A stretch of 64,000 nucleotides of DNA from Bog-159 sp049511415 (GCA_049511415.1 JBEKYC010000004.1:1-64000), one strand, 5' to 3'; numbered from the stretch's first letter, positions 42,169 to 52,312 are shown. The notes: generated by a model not told the origin, from the sequence alone. Numbers and translations are program-made.

Positions 42169-44469
42169 ATGGCGCTGCCCTCCCGCGTGAAGGATTGGTT
42201 CGTCCGCCGATGGATGCAAATACGACCCGGTCCGGAAGCCCGTCATGGCGCAGTCTGGGGTACGTTGGCGGCGGCTGCGGCCTGCGTGGTAATCGCCGGT
42301 TTGTATACCAAGACTGGATTCGGTTACGCATTCGATTTCGGTCTGGCCCTGGCGATTGCCGTGGTACTGATTCCGCTGGTGATGCTGGCCGTGGCCCTGC
42401 TGCTGACTATCGCGCGCCATCTGCCGCGCACGGCCAGCGGCATGATGGTGGGCGCCGGCGTTTTCATCATGCTGGTGTGGATGCCGCCGCAACTCGGCTT
42501 CGCCATGGCGCTGCTCGTGGGGGTTGCCGAAGGATTGCTGGGCGCCGCCATCGCCACTCTGGCCACCCGCGGTTTCTCCGGGGCCGCGCTCCCCAAGAAG
42601 ATCATCACGGCCTTTTTGCTGGTGCTGGGCGTGGCCTTCAACATCGCCCTGGTTTGGTTGTTCGCGCACGATGGATCGCTGCAGGGCCTGACCGCGTGGA
42701 ATCCGCCAGCCGCCAGTATGCCCGCGCCGCTCGCCGTGGAGAATCCGGCTACGTCCGGACCGCATCGCGTCCGCACGTTGTTTTACGGCTTGGGCAACGA
42801 CATCCGCCGGCCCGAATACGGCTCGTCCGTGGCCCTCAAAACGCGCACCGTGGATGCGTCCGGCTTCTTCAAGGACTTCAGCGGCTGGAAGCGCTGGGCG
42901 CGCCGCAAGTACTGGGGCTTCGATATGGAGAAGCTGCCGCTCAACGCGCGTGTCTGGTATCCGGACGGCCCCGGACCGTTCCCCCTGGCGTTGATCGTAC
43001 ACGGCAACCACGAAATGGCCGACTTCTCCGATCCGGGCTATGCCTACCTCGGCGAGTTGCTGGCCAGCCGCGGTTTCATCCTGGCCTCCATCGACGAAAA
43101 TTTCCTGAATAGCGGCCTGTTCCACGATCCGCCCCAGCAACAGCAGGTGCGCGGCTGGATGCTGCTGGAGCATCTGAAGCTATGGCGCGACTGGAACGCG
43201 GCGGCCGGCAATCCGTTCCGCGGCAAAGTGGATATGGCGCACATCGCGCTGATGGGCCATTCGCGGGGCGGGGAAGCGGCCGCCACCGCGGCACTGTTCA
43301 ATCGTTTGCATTACTATCCCGAGGACGCCAATATCCGCTTCGATTACGGCTTCGCCATCCAGTCCGTGGTCGCCATCGCGCCGGCCGACGGCCAATATAA
43401 ACCCGCTGGGCAGCACCGTTGGATCGAAGACGTCAGTTACCTGACCTTGCAGGGCGCGCACGATGGGGACGTGTCCTCGTTCATGGGCAGCCGCCAGTGG
43501 GACCATGTCCGGTATACGCAGCCCGGTCCCTGGTTCAAGGCCGAAATCTACGCGTATCGCGCCAATCACGGGCAGTTCAATACGGCGTGGGGCCGGCACG
43601 ACGCCGGCGAGCCGTTGAGCTGGTTCTTGAATCTGAAGCCGCTGATGCCGGGCGACGAGCAGCGACGCATTTCGAAAACCTATATCGCGGCCTTTTTGGA
43701 GGCTACACTCAAGGGCAAACGCGAGTATCGCCCGCTGTTCGAGGACTGGCGGGTGGGCCGCGCGTGGCTGCCGGAGACGATCTACATCAATCGCTTTGAG
43801 GATGCCTCTTATATCGCGCTGGCCGGCTACCAGGAAGATGCCGACCTGACCACCACCACGGTTCCCGGCGGCCGGATTTCAGCCGAGGGTCTTTCCATCT
43901 GGCGCGAGGAGCGCATTCCCTGGCGCGGCGGCAATCGCGATTATAACGGCGTGGTGCTGGGATGGAATCGGGCCAAGGGTGCCGCGGCGCCTTTTTATGC
44001 GCTCACGCTGCCCGCGGGCGCGGCCGCGCAGTGGCGATTGGGCAAAGCCTCCACGCTGGAGTTGTCGCTGGCCGCGATGGACGAAGACGCGCCACTGCCC
44101 GGCAAGAAGAAAGACGATAAGCCTAAGGATTCCGATAAATCCAAAAAGACGGAGCGCGAGTCGCCGGATTTCACTATAGAGTTGGTGACTAGCGACGGAG
44201 TGACCGCCACGGCGCCGGCGAGCCGCTTTGCCGCCATTCCGCCGCCGCTTAAAGAGAAATTCACCAAGCTCAATGTGCTCGATAGCGTGGGCTATGAGAA
44301 AGACTGGGAGCCGGTGTTGGGAAGCGTGCGCGCGCCGCTGGCGGCGTTCGAAACCACCGGACCAAAGCCGTTCGACCCTGCCCGGGTGGCTGCGGTGCGC
44401 CTGAAATTCGACCGCACGCCCATGAGCGTGATTACCATCAGCAGCATTGGTTTCGCACAGGAGGAATAA
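42169..44469 (+). CDS. Membrane-anchored alpha/beta hydrolase-like protein
   Basis: Started at MALPSRVKDWF (42169; a 17-codon extension to 42118 is possible), this 766-residue protein has about five N-terminal transmembrane helices (about 30-185). A large extracytoplasmic part has an alpha/beta-hydrolase-like core, with LALIVHGNHEMAD (oxyanion region), the nucleophile elbow MGHSRGGEAA and AYRANHGQFNTAW (candidate His). A Lys/Asp-rich low-complexity linker (about 645-665, GKKKDDKPKDSDKSKKTE) precedes a C-terminal beta domain. Substrate unknown; an esterase/polymer-active role is plausible. It is coupled to the cupin gene by a 1-base overlap. Confidence 0.75.
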   Translation: MALPSRVKDWFVRRWMQIRPGPEARHGAVWGTLAAAAACVVIAGLYTKTGFGYAFDFGLALAIAVVLIPLVMLAVALLLTIARHLPRTASGMMVGAGVFIMLVWMPPQLGFAMALLVGVAEGLLGAAIATLATRGFSGAALPKKIITAFLLVLGVAFNIALVWLFAHDGSLQGLTAWNPPAASMPAPLAVENPATSGPHRVRTLFYGLGNDIRRPEYGSSVALKTRTVDASGFFKDFSGWKRWARRKYWGFDMEKLPLNARVWYPDGPGPFPLALIVHGNHEMADFSDPGYAYLGELLASRGFILASIDENFLNSGLFHDPPQQQQVRGWMLLEHLKLWRDWNAAAGNPFRGKVDMAHIALMGHSRGGEAAATAALFNRLHYYPEDANIRFDYGFAIQSVVAIAPADGQYKPAGQHRWIEDVSYLTLQGAHDGDVSSFMGSRQWDHVRYTQPGPWFKAEIYAYRANHGQFNTAWGRHDAGEPLSWFLNLKPLMPGDEQRRISKTYIAAFLEATLKGKREYRPLFEDWRVGRAWLPETIYINRFEDASYIALAGYQEDADLTTTTVPGGRISAEGLSIWREERIPWRGGNRDYNGVVLGWNRAKGAAAPFYALTLPAGAAAQWRLGKASTLELSLAAMDEDAPLPGKKKDDKPKDSDKSKKTERESPDFTIELVTSDGVTATAPASRFAAIPPPLKEKFTKLNVLDSVGYEKDWEPVLGSVRAPLAAFETTGPKPFDPARVAAVRLKFDRTPMSVITISSIGFAQEE

Positions 44470-44927
44470 TGAGAACGTTCGCGATGATGATTTTGATGGC
44501 GGCCGCGGCCCTGCCCGCCGGCACGCCCAAAGGCTTCGAGCACTGGACCGCCGCCGACCTGCGCGGCTTTGAAAAGAAGCTGTCGCCCAAGATGAACGCG
44601 CAGAAGATCGCCACCGAATCGCTGGGAAGCTTCGGCACGCACAATTTCCTGGTGGCGCATCGGGAGGGCAACGGCGAGGCGGAACTGCACGAGACGCAGA
44701 GCGATGTGATGGTGATTGAAAGCGGCGAAGCCACGTTAATCGTCGGCGGGACGGTGGTGGATCCGCGTACCACGGCGCCGCACGAAATCCGCGGACCGTC
44801 CATCAAGGGCGGCGAAAAGGTTCCGGTGTCTGCGGGCGACGTGCTGCACATCCCCCTGCGCATCCCGCACCAGATGCTGGTGGAGAACGGCAAGCAGATT
44901 ACTTACTTCGTGGTGAAGATCGACTAG
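44469..44927 (+). CDS. Cupin-domain protein
   Basis: This 152-residue protein has a signal-like start (about 1-17) and a single cupin barrel with HETQSDVMVIESGEATLIVGG and GDVLHIPLRIPHQMLVENG, giving metal-binding-like His/Glu residues in the usual spacing. Function unknown; many small cupins are isomerases or sensors. It starts within the stop codon of the hydrolase gene (TAATG), so both are co-translated. It converges on the DinB gene, overlapping by four bases. Confidence 0.88.
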   Translation: MRTFAMMILMAAAALPAGTPKGFEHWTAADLRGFEKKLSPKMNAQKIATESLGSFGTHNFLVAHREGNGEAELHETQSDVMVIESGEATLIVGGTVVDPRTTAPHEIRGPSIKGGEKVPVSAGDVLHIPLRIPHQMLVENGKQITYFVVKID

Positions 44928-45466
44928 GACGTGGCGCTGGACTGCGCGGCTTTGCGCGCGACGGCATCGTCGTAACTCACTCCGTAAATCGACGGCACCT
45001 TCGCTCCCATCGGGCGCAAGTAGACGGATAATTGCCCGCGATGATGGATGATGTGGTTCAGCGAGGCTTGCAGATACATCACGGCCGGCATTTGGAACAT
45101 ACCGCGAAAATCCACGATCTTCGTCAGTTGCTCGGCGGAAAGCTGGGTGAGCCTTTCGAAGCTTGCCGCGAAGGCTTCCGCGTACCACGCCGAAATGGCG
45201 GCCGGGGTGTCGATCGAATCGGGCCGCGCGCTGCTGATGCCGAAATCGAACTCGCCCGAGGCGACGCTATTCATAAAGAACACCTCAGCGGAGGCGATGT
45301 GCCACGCCAGTTCCAGCGCGCTCTTGGAATGCTCGTCGGGGCGATAGCCGGAGTGAGCCTCGGGAACGGCCTCGATGATCTTTCGGGTTGTGCGGTGCTC
45401 CGATTTCAATGCGGGTAGCGCCATCTGTAACAGAAATGTTGCTTGTTCGGGTTGGAGCGGTTGCAT
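44924..45466 (-). CDS. DinB-like protein
   Basis: A 180-residue DinB-like four-helix protein without a signal peptide. It has SALELAWHIASAEVFFMNS and YLQASLNHIIHHRGQLSVYLRPMG, giving the three-His-like metal site (first His in WHIA, others in IIHHRGQ). Function uncertain: a putative metal-dependent hydrolase or thiol transferase. It shares the HHRGQ-type motif with the exported DinB protein at 15558 but differs elsewhere. Confidence 0.92.
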   Translation of the reverse strand: MQPLQPEQATFLLQMALPALKSEHRTTRKIIEAVPEAHSGYRPDEHSKSALELAWHIASAEVFFMNSVASGEFDFGISSARPDSIDTPAAISAWYAEAFAASFERLTQLSAEQLTKIVDFRGMFQMPAVMYLQASLNHIIHHRGQLSVYLRPMGAKVPSIYGVSYDDAVARKAAQSSATS

Positions 45467-45486
45467 AGTCGTTGCGCCTCCTCAGG

Positions 45487-46953
45487 CTATCGTATCAGCG
45501 CCGACGACTTACCCGCAAAGTCCAGCACCCATGCCGGGAAGATACCCAGGAACAGCGTGCCGATGGCGGGAATCACCAGCGCGGCGCGCAGACCCAGCGG
45601 CAGCGGTTCCAACTCGGTGGTGGCCTCGCTCGGCTCGCGGAAGTACATCACCACCAGAATGCGCAGATAGTAATACGCGGCGACCGCGCTGTTCAGCAGG
45701 CCCAGCACCGTCAACCACACCAGGTGCGAATCGAGCGCGGCTTTGAAGATGTAGAATTTGCCGAAGAAGCCGCCGGTCAGCGGTACGCCGATCAGGGAAA
45801 GCAGGAAGATCGCAAGCAGCGCGGCCGTGCCCGGTTGCCGTTCGCCCAGGCCCGCGAAATCGTCCACCGCCAGGAAGCGTTCGCCTTTGCCCGAAAGATG
45901 CGTCACCACCGCGAACGCGCCGATATTCATCAGCGCGTAGGCCGCCAGATAGAACATCGCCGCCGCGGTGCCCACTTGCGATCGCGCGGTCAGCGCCACC
46001 AGCACGTATCCGGCATGCGCGATCGAACTGTAAGCCAGCAGGCGTTTGATATTCGATTGCGTCAGCGCGGCGAAGTTTCCGATGGTCATCGATAGCAGCG
46101 CCGCTCCCCACACCAGCGGCTCCCAATCGCGCCCGATGCTGCCAAAGGCCGTGAGGAAGATGCGCAGGAAGATGGCGAAAGCCGCCGCCTTTGGACCAGT
46201 CGCCAGAAAAGCCGAGACCGGCGTGGGCGCGCCCTGGTACACATCCGGCGCCCAGACCTGGAAAGGCGCGGCGGATACTTTGAACGCCAGGCCCACGAAC
46301 ATCAGTGCCGCCGCCACGCCGATGAATACCGGAGCCGGCGTCCCGGCTCCGGCGGTGAGCGTGGCGTGCAGAGCCGTCAGATACGTGGCGCCGGTCATGC
46401 CGTAAACCACCGCCACGCCGTAAAGGAAAAATGCGGTGGCGAACGATCCCAGCAGGAAGTATTTCAGCGCGGCTTCGTTGGCGCGCTTGTCGTCGCGCAG
46501 GTAACCCGCCAGTACGTAACTGGATATCGACGAAATCTCCAGGCCTATGAAGATCAGGATCAACTCGTTGGCCGAGACCATGATGCACTGGCCCGCGATG
46601 GAAAACAGCAGCAGCGCATGATATTCGCCGGCCTCCACGCCCTCGCGTTCCAAAAATCGATAAGACGCCAGCACAGTCAGAGTGCCAACGCCGATTACCA
46701 GCACGCGGAAGAAGGTAGCGAAGCCGTCCACGATCAGCATGCCGGAAAAGGCCGCGCCCGGCGAGCCGTTGGATATCACCGCGCCTGCGCCGGCCGCCAC
46801 CAGGGCGGCGATCGAGAGATGCCCGTAGATGCGCTGCGATCGCTTGCGCAGAATGACGTCGAGCACCATCAACAGCGTGCCCGCCGTGATGAGTATGATC
46901 TCCGGCAGAAAACGGATGTATTCCTGGGCGGATGGCGCCAGATTAACGGGCAT
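45487..46953 (-). CDS. nuoN: NADH-quinone oxidoreductase subunit N
   Basis: This 488-residue antiporter-like membrane subunit of complex I has about 14 helices. It carries the proton-channel Glu/Lys segment EISSISSYVLAG, KVSAAPFQVWAPDVYQGAPT and YSSIAHAGYVLVAL. It pumps protons across the cytoplasmic membrane in step with electron transfer to quinone. Last gene of the nuo operon, its start overlapping nuoM by 11 bases. Confidence 0.97.
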   Translation of the reverse strand: MPVNLAPSAQEYIRFLPEIILITAGTLLMVLDVILRKRSQRIYGHLSIAALVAAGAGAVISNGSPGAAFSGMLIVDGFATFFRVLVIGVGTLTVLASYRFLEREGVEAGEYHALLLFSIAGQCIMVSANELILIFIGLEISSISSYVLAGYLRDDKRANEAALKYFLLGSFATAFFLYGVAVVYGMTGATYLTALHATLTAGAGTPAPVFIGVAAALMFVGLAFKVSAAPFQVWAPDVYQGAPTPVSAFLATGPKAAAFAIFLRIFLTAFGSIGRDWEPLVWGAALLSMTIGNFAALTQSNIKRLLAYSSIAHAGYVLVALTARSQVGTAAAMFYLAAYALMNIGAFAVVTHLSGKGERFLAVDDFAGLGERQPGTAALLAIFLLSLIGVPLTGGFFGKFYIFKAALDSHLVWLTVLGLLNSAVAAYYYLRILVVMYFREPSEATTELEPLPLGLRAALVIPAIGTLFLGIFPAWVLDFAGKSSALIR

Positions 46954-48475
46954 GCGCCACCTCCGCCGCGATCGCCGGCTGCTTCACCTGAAACTGCACA
47001 TTCACCTGCGTCTGGTCCAGAATCCGCGCCGTGGTTCGTCTCACCGAAGGCAGGAACGATTGGGAATACATGCCCATCCAGACCATCATGGCGATCAGCG
47101 GCAGGATGGCGGCCCATTCCCGCGGCTTCAGGTCGAAGACATGCTGCCGCACCGCGTCGGGCGTCTCGCCATAAAACAGGCGTTGATAGAGCCATAGCAT
47201 GTAGCAGGCGGAAAGGATCACGCCGATGGAGGCGAAGATCGTCCAGCGAAAATTGGCTTGCGCCGAGCCTTGCAGCACCAGGAATTCGCCTACGAAGTTG
47301 TTCAGCGTCGGCAGCCCCATCGAGGCCAGCATGGTGATCATGAATGCCGTGGAAAGCCACGGGGCCGCGCTAGCCACGCCGCCGTAATCGGCGATTTCGA
47401 GCGAATGCCGGCGCTCGTACAAAAAGCCCACCATCACGAATAGCGCCCCGGTCGAGATGCCGTGGTTCAGCATCTGGTACACCGCGCCGTCCATCCCCAT
47501 CTGCGTGAACGAGAAGATTCCCAGCACGACGAAGCCCAGGTGGCTCACCGAAGAGTACGCCACCAGCTTCTTCATGTTCGGCTGCACCATGGCGACCAGC
47601 GCGCCGTAAATGATGCCGATGATGGCCAGCGTCACGATCCAGGGAGCGCAGGTGCGCGCCGCGCCGGGGAACATCGGCAGGCAAAAACGCGCCAGCCCGT
47701 AAGTGCCCATCTTCAGCATGACGGAGGCCAGCATCACCGAACCTGCCGTGGGCGCTTCCACGTGCGCGTCCGGCAGCCATGTGTGCAGCGGAAAAATCGG
47801 CACCTTCACCGCGAAGGCCACGAAAAATGCCAGGAAGAGCAGCATCTGCTGCTGCGGATTGAACGACAGCCGGCCGCTCTGCAGCATCGCCAGAATATCC
47901 GGATAGTTGAACGTGCCGGCGTGATTGTACACGTAGATAATCGCGGTCAGCATCAGCACCGAAGCGGCGAAGGTGTATAGGAAGAACTTGAGAGCGGCGT
48001 AGATACGCCGCGTGTGGCCCCAGATGCCGATCAGAAAATACATCGGCACCAGCGATACTTCCCAGAACACGTAAAACAGGAACAGATCCTGCGCCGCGAA
48101 CACGCCCGCGAGGCCCACTTCCAGCAGCATCAGAAACGCGAAATATTCCTTAACGCGGCTTTGAATGGACTTCCACGAGATCAGCACGCAGACCGGTGTC
48201 AGGAAAGTGGCCAGGATGACCAGCCAAAGACTCAGCCCGTCGAGCGCCACGTGATAGTGAATCTGCGGCGAGTTGACCCAGATGAAATCCGTGACAAATT
48301 GTTCGCCCGCGGCCTTGGTATCGAAACCAATTGCCAGACCGACCGATGCGGCGAACGCCACCAGCGAAAACGCCAGCGCCATGGCGCGGATGGCGCCGTG
48401 CGCGGCGCGCGGCATCAGCAGCAGCACCAGGAATCCGATCAGCGGGATGGCCAGCACGATGTCGAGCAGGTTCAT
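46943..48475 (-). CDS. nuoM: NADH-quinone oxidoreductase subunit M
   Basis: Started at MNLLDIVLAIPL (ATG at 48473-48475; the upstream extension to 48655 is rejected), this 510-residue antiporter-like subunit has LPDAHVEAPTAGSVMLASVM, FYVFWEVSLVPMYFLIG and YSSVSHLGFVVLGIFSF. It is one of the three proton-pumping antiporter homologues of complex I. It overlaps nuoL by four bases. Residues are as expected for the family. Confidence 0.97.
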   Translation of the reverse strand: MNLLDIVLAIPLIGFLVLLLMPRAAHGAIRAMALAFSLVAFAASVGLAIGFDTKAAGEQFVTDFIWVNSPQIHYHVALDGLSLWLVILATFLTPVCVLISWKSIQSRVKEYFAFLMLLEVGLAGVFAAQDLFLFYVFWEVSLVPMYFLIGIWGHTRRIYAALKFFLYTFAASVLMLTAIIYVYNHAGTFNYPDILAMLQSGRLSFNPQQQMLLFLAFFVAFAVKVPIFPLHTWLPDAHVEAPTAGSVMLASVMLKMGTYGLARFCLPMFPGAARTCAPWIVTLAIIGIIYGALVAMVQPNMKKLVAYSSVSHLGFVVLGIFSFTQMGMDGAVYQMLNHGISTGALFVMVGFLYERRHSLEIADYGGVASAAPWLSTAFMITMLASMGLPTLNNFVGEFLVLQGSAQANFRWTIFASIGVILSACYMLWLYQRLFYGETPDAVRQHVFDLKPREWAAILPLIAMMVWMGMYSQSFLPSVRRTTARILDQTQVNVQFQVKQPAIAAEVAHAR

Positions 48476-50310
48476 CGCAGGCCTCCCAGCACGCCGATTG
48501 TCAGCAGCAGCACCACGCTGCCCAGCAGTACCCACGTCGCGTAACTGCGTATATTGCCGGATTGCAGCAGCTTCAGCACGCCGCCAATACCACGCGCGCG
48601 ATTCGCGACGCCGTTCACCGTGCCATCGATCACGGTGGCGTCCACCGCTTTCCATAACACTACACGCGATCCGGAAATCAGCGGATCCACTACCGCCGCA
48701 TCGTAAATTTCGTCCACGAAGTATTTGTTGTAGACCAGCTTGTAGAGGCCGCCCATGCCGGCCGCGACCCGCTCGGGTAGTTCCGGCTTGGCGACGTAAA
48801 ATAGCCAGGCCAGCGCGATCCCGCCGAACCCGAACGCCACCGAAACCAGCACCGGTCCGATGTCTTTGCTTTCCTCGGCCAGCGGGAACAATGGCGCCAG
48901 AAACTCCGGCACCTTGAACAGGAAGCCTCCGGCCAGCGAAAGCGCCGCCAGCACCACCAGCGGCACCAGCATCACGGCAGGCGATTCATGCGTATGCGCG
49001 TGGCCGCGATACTTGCCGAAAAACGCCAGGAAAATCGCCCGGAAAACGTAAAACGCGGTCATGCCCGCGGTGATCACGCCCACCCAGTACATCCACGGCG
49101 CATGATGATCGGCGGCGGCCAGAATCGCATCTTTACTGTAGAAACCCGCAAATGGCGGCACGCCGGCGATGGCCACACCCGCGCACAGCATGGTGGCGAA
49201 AGTCCACGGAATCTTGCTGCCCAGGCCGCCCATATTGCGTAAATCCTGTTCGCCCGAAAGCGCATGGATCACGCTGCCCGAACCGAGGAACAGCAGCGCT
49301 TTGAAAAATGCGTGCGTCATCAGGTGATAAATGCCGGCGGAAAAGGCTCCCACGCCCAGGCCCAGGAACATGTAGCCGAGCTGCGAGACCGTGGAGTAAG
49401 CGAACACTTTCTTGATGTCGTTCTGCGCCAGTCCGATGGTGGCCGCGAAGAACGCCGTCGCCAACCCGATCACCGCCACCGTTTCCATGGCTGCGGGCGC
49501 ATGCGTGTAGATCGCCGCCGAGCGCGCCACCATATAAACGCCCGCCGTTACCATGGTGGCCGCGTGGATCAATGCCGAAACCGGCGTCGGACCGGCCATG
49601 GCATCCGGCAGCCAGACATACAGCGGAAGCTGTGCCGATTTGCCGCAAGCGCCCACCAGCAGCAGCAGCGCGATGGCGGTCAGCGTTCCTTCGGACTTGC
49701 CGGCCACGGAGCTGAACACTGCGCCGAAATCCAGCGAATTGAAGTTCACCACGATCAAAAACATCGCCAGCGAGAATCCGAAATCGCCGATGCGATTTAC
49801 GATGAACGCTTTGTTGCCGGCGTTGGTCGCGAACTTCTTATCGAAGTAGAATCCGATCAGCAGGTAGCTGCACAATCCCACGCCTTCCCAACCCACGAAC
49901 AACACCAGGTAGTTCGCCGCCAGCACCAGCGTGAGCATGAAAAACATGAACAGATTCAAATATGCGAAGAAGCGGTAATAGCCGCCTTCGTGCGCCATGT
50001 AACCAATCGAATAAATATGGATCAGCGAGCCGATGCCCGTGACCACCAGCAGCATGATCGCCGTCAGCCGGTCGACCGTGAAATCCATGCCCACGCTTAA
50101 AATGCCGCTCTGGATCCACGTGAAATACTGCTCGGTGTAAGCCGCGTTCAGATCCCCAAGCCCCAGCAGAGTCTTCACCACCCAGGCGAAGGACAGCAGC
50201 ACCGAGCCGATGGCGATAGTATTGACGAGCGCCTTCGACGAGCGCCGCCCGAAGATCCCGTTCAACAGGAACCCGAGAAGTGGAAAAACGGGAATGAGCC
50301 AGAGTTGCAT
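48472..50310 (-). CDS. nuoL: NADH-quinone oxidoreductase subunit L
   Basis: A 612-residue antiporter-like subunit with WLPDAMAGPTPVSALIHAAT, FVGWEGVGLCSYLLIGFYF and the long terminal part that includes the lateral helix (region around KYFVDEIYDAAVVDP). It is the distal proton pump of complex I. It shares one base with nuoK. Confidence 0.97.
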   Translation of the reverse strand: MQLWLIPVFPLLGFLLNGIFGRRSSKALVNTIAIGSVLLSFAWVVKTLLGLGDLNAAYTEQYFTWIQSGILSVGMDFTVDRLTAIMLLVVTGIGSLIHIYSIGYMAHEGGYYRFFAYLNLFMFFMLTLVLAANYLVLFVGWEGVGLCSYLLIGFYFDKKFATNAGNKAFIVNRIGDFGFSLAMFLIVVNFNSLDFGAVFSSVAGKSEGTLTAIALLLLVGACGKSAQLPLYVWLPDAMAGPTPVSALIHAATMVTAGVYMVARSAAIYTHAPAAMETVAVIGLATAFFAATIGLAQNDIKKVFAYSTVSQLGYMFLGLGVGAFSAGIYHLMTHAFFKALLFLGSGSVIHALSGEQDLRNMGGLGSKIPWTFATMLCAGVAIAGVPPFAGFYSKDAILAAADHHAPWMYWVGVITAGMTAFYVFRAIFLAFFGKYRGHAHTHESPAVMLVPLVVLAALSLAGGFLFKVPEFLAPLFPLAEESKDIGPVLVSVAFGFGGIALAWLFYVAKPELPERVAAGMGGLYKLVYNKYFVDEIYDAAVVDPLISGSRVVLWKAVDATVIDGTVNGVANRARGIGGVLKLLQSGNIRSYATWVLLGSVVLLLTIGVLGGLR

Positions 50311-50618
50311 CAGTTTTTCATCGAACTTACTTCATCGACATTCAAAGTCGAGCGATTCTTGAACACCGTCAGAATAATCGCCAGGCCCACGGCCGCTTCC
50401 GCCGCCGCCACCACCATCACGAAGAAGCTGAAAATATGCCCGTTCACCTGCTTCCACATGTAGGAAAACGTAATGAAGCTCAGGTTGACTCCGTTCAGCA
50501 TCAGCTCGATCGACATGAAAACCGTGATCACATTGCGCCGCAGGATAAACCCCGAGGCGCCCAGCACGAACAGCACCGCGCTGAGGATCAGATACCAGGA
50601 AACCGGCACGCCGCCCAT
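50310..50618 (-). CDS. nuoK: NADH-quinone oxidoreductase subunit K
   Basis: A 102-residue three-helix subunit with FMSIELMLNGVNLSFI and VVAAAEAAVGLAI, including the conserved Glu in the membrane channel (SIELMLNG and AAAEAAVG). It shares a single base with nuoL and is 1 base from nuoJ. Normal length. Confidence 0.96.
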   Translation of the reverse strand: MGGVPVSWYLILSAVLFVLGASGFILRRNVITVFMSIELMLNGVNLSFITFSYMWKQVNGHIFSFFVMVVAAAEAAVGLAIILTVFKNRSTLNVDEVSSMKN

Positions 50619-50619
50619 G

Positions 50620-51120
50620 CTATTCGAGCTCCTTCCGCGCCAGCACCACGGCGCCCAGAATGGCGATCAGGATCAGCACCGAGACCACTTCGAAAGGCAG
50701 CAGATATTGCGTGAACAGGGCCCGGCCCACGTCCGCTGCCGTGCCGTGCCGGAAAGCTCCGAAACGCACCGCGGCCGCGCCCGGAAACAGTTGCTGCACG
50801 AAGTAAACCATCAGCCCGAGAAAGCTGAAGAGCAGCGGCAGACCCAGCAACTGCGCCATCCACGAGCGCCCGCTGCGCGTCTCCGCGCCGGCGTTCAGCA
50901 ACATGATCACGAAGATGAACAGCACCATGATGGCGCCCGCATACACGATCACCTGCGCCGCGGCCAGGAATTCGGCCCCCAGCAGCAGGTACAGCACCGC
51001 CAGCGCGCCCATCACGCCGATCAGCGAAATCGCGCTCGAAATCGGATGCGTCTGCACCACGACGTTGATGCCGCAGACAACCGCGATGGCCGCGAAGATG
51101 AGAAAAAGAATGACGTCCAT
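50620..51120 (-). CDS. nuoJ: NADH-quinone oxidoreductase subunit J
   Basis: This 166-residue five-helix membrane subunit has ISLIGVMGALAVLYLLLGAE and VIVYAGAIMVLFIFVIMLLN, the latter covering the conserved TM3 pi-bulge region. It is 1 base from nuoH. nuoI, usually between nuoH and nuoJ, is absent here. Confidence 0.95.
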   Translation of the reverse strand: MDVILFLIFAAIAVVCGINVVVQTHPISSAISLIGVMGALAVLYLLLGAEFLAAAQVIVYAGAIMVLFIFVIMLLNAGAETRSGRSWMAQLLGLPLLFSFLGLMVYFVQQLFPGAAAVRFGAFRHGTAADVGRALFTQYLLPFEVVSVLILIAILGAVVLARKELE

Positions 51121-51121
51121 G

Positions 51122-52312
51122 TCAGGGGAATAGGGCCACCATCAGACCGGTGACCAGCAGGTTGAGGACGGCGATCGGGAACATGAACTTCCACGCGAAA
51201 GCCATCAGTTGATCGTAACGGAAGCGCGGCAGCGTGCCGCGAATCCAGATAAACACAAAGAGCAGCAAACCGGTCTTGGCCGCGAACCAGAAAAATGGCA
51301 TCAGCACAGCCTGCACGGGCGGAATCAGGAAAAGCGCCGCCAACAGAAAAAAGACCACGGCGACTACCGGCAGTGTCAGCCGGTCAGGCCGCCGCGCCGG
51401 ATTCAAGCCATGATAGAGCGCAATCGCGCCCGCCACCGCGAATACCAGCGTCGCCACGAAACTCGATCCCGCCGCGGCCGGCCACAGCGGCAGCCAGCCG
51501 CCCAGGAACAAGGTGGTGGTGATCGAGCAAACCGTCACCATGTTGGAGTATTCCGCCATGAAGAACGCCGCGAATTTCATGCTGCTATATTCGGTGTGGA
51601 ATCCCGCCACCAGTTCGTTTTCGGCTTCCGGCAGATCGAACGGTATGCGGTTGGTTTCCGCGAAGGCCGCGATCAGGAAAAGGATGAAGCTGAAGATCTG
51701 CGGCATGGGCATCTGAAAAATGCTCCACTGCGGAATAAAGCCCAGATAATAGCCGCTCTGTTTCTCCACGATTTGCCGCAGGCTCAGCGTATTGGCCAGC
51801 AGCAACGGCGCCGCCACCGCCATGCTTAGCGGCAACTCGTAGCTGATCATTTGCGCGGAGCTGCGCAGCCCGCCCAGCAGCGCGTATTTGTTGTTCGATG
51901 CCCATCCCGCAATGGCGATGCCGTACACGCTCATGGACGAGATAGCCAAAATGAACAGCAGTCCGATATTCAAATCGGTCAACTGCATCCATGTGTGGCC
52001 GCCGGGCACCGGTATTTCCGCGCCGAATGGAATTACCGAGATCGAGATCAGCGCCATGGTCACCGCAAAGAATGGCGCCGCCAGATACAGGAACTTATTC
52101 ACATACGGCGGGATCAGATCTTCCTTGGTGATGAGCTTGATGACATCCGCCAGCGGCTGCAGAAGTCCGTGCGGGCCCACGCGCGAGGGCCCCAGCCGCA
52201 CCTGGATGTGTGCGATCACCTTGCGCTCCACCCATTGCAGGTACGCCAGCGTGGTGAGGAGGGCAAACGCCACCACCGCAGCCTTGATCAGGCTCAGCAG
52301 GAAAAAGTTCAT
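51122..52312 (-). CDS. nuoH: NADH-quinone oxidoreductase subunit H
   Basis: A 396-residue membrane subunit forming the quinone tunnel: QVRLGPSRVGPHGLLQPLAD, FAETNRIPFDLPEAENELVA (charged loop near the quinone site) and GYWLLALSPMAA-type helices. Length is normal to slightly long. It is directly after nuoG (0-base gap). Confidence 0.97.
   Translation of the reverse strand: MNFFLLSLIKAAVVAFALLTTLAYLQWVERKVIAHIQVRLGPSRVGPHGLLQPLADVIKLITKEDLIPPYVNKFLYLAAPFFAVTMALISISVIPFGAEIPVPGGHTWMQLTDLNIGLLFILAISSMSVYGIAIAGWASNNKYALLGGLRSSAQMISYELPLSMAVAAPLLLANTLSLRQIVEKQSGYYLGFIPQWSIFQMPMPQIFSFILFLIAAFAETNRIPFDLPEAENELVAGFHTEYSSMKFAAFFMAEYSNMVTVCSITTTLFLGGWLPLWPAAAGSSFVATLVFAVAGAIALYHGLNPARRPDRLTLPVVAVVFFLLAALFLIPPVQAVLMPFFWFAAKTGLLLFVFIWIRGTLPRFRYDQLMAFAWKFMFPIAVLNLLVTGLMVALFP

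Noticed and set aside
49264..50100. Plus-strand frame opposite nuoL
   Set aside because: Arg/His/Gln-rich shadow of a conserved membrane protein gene.
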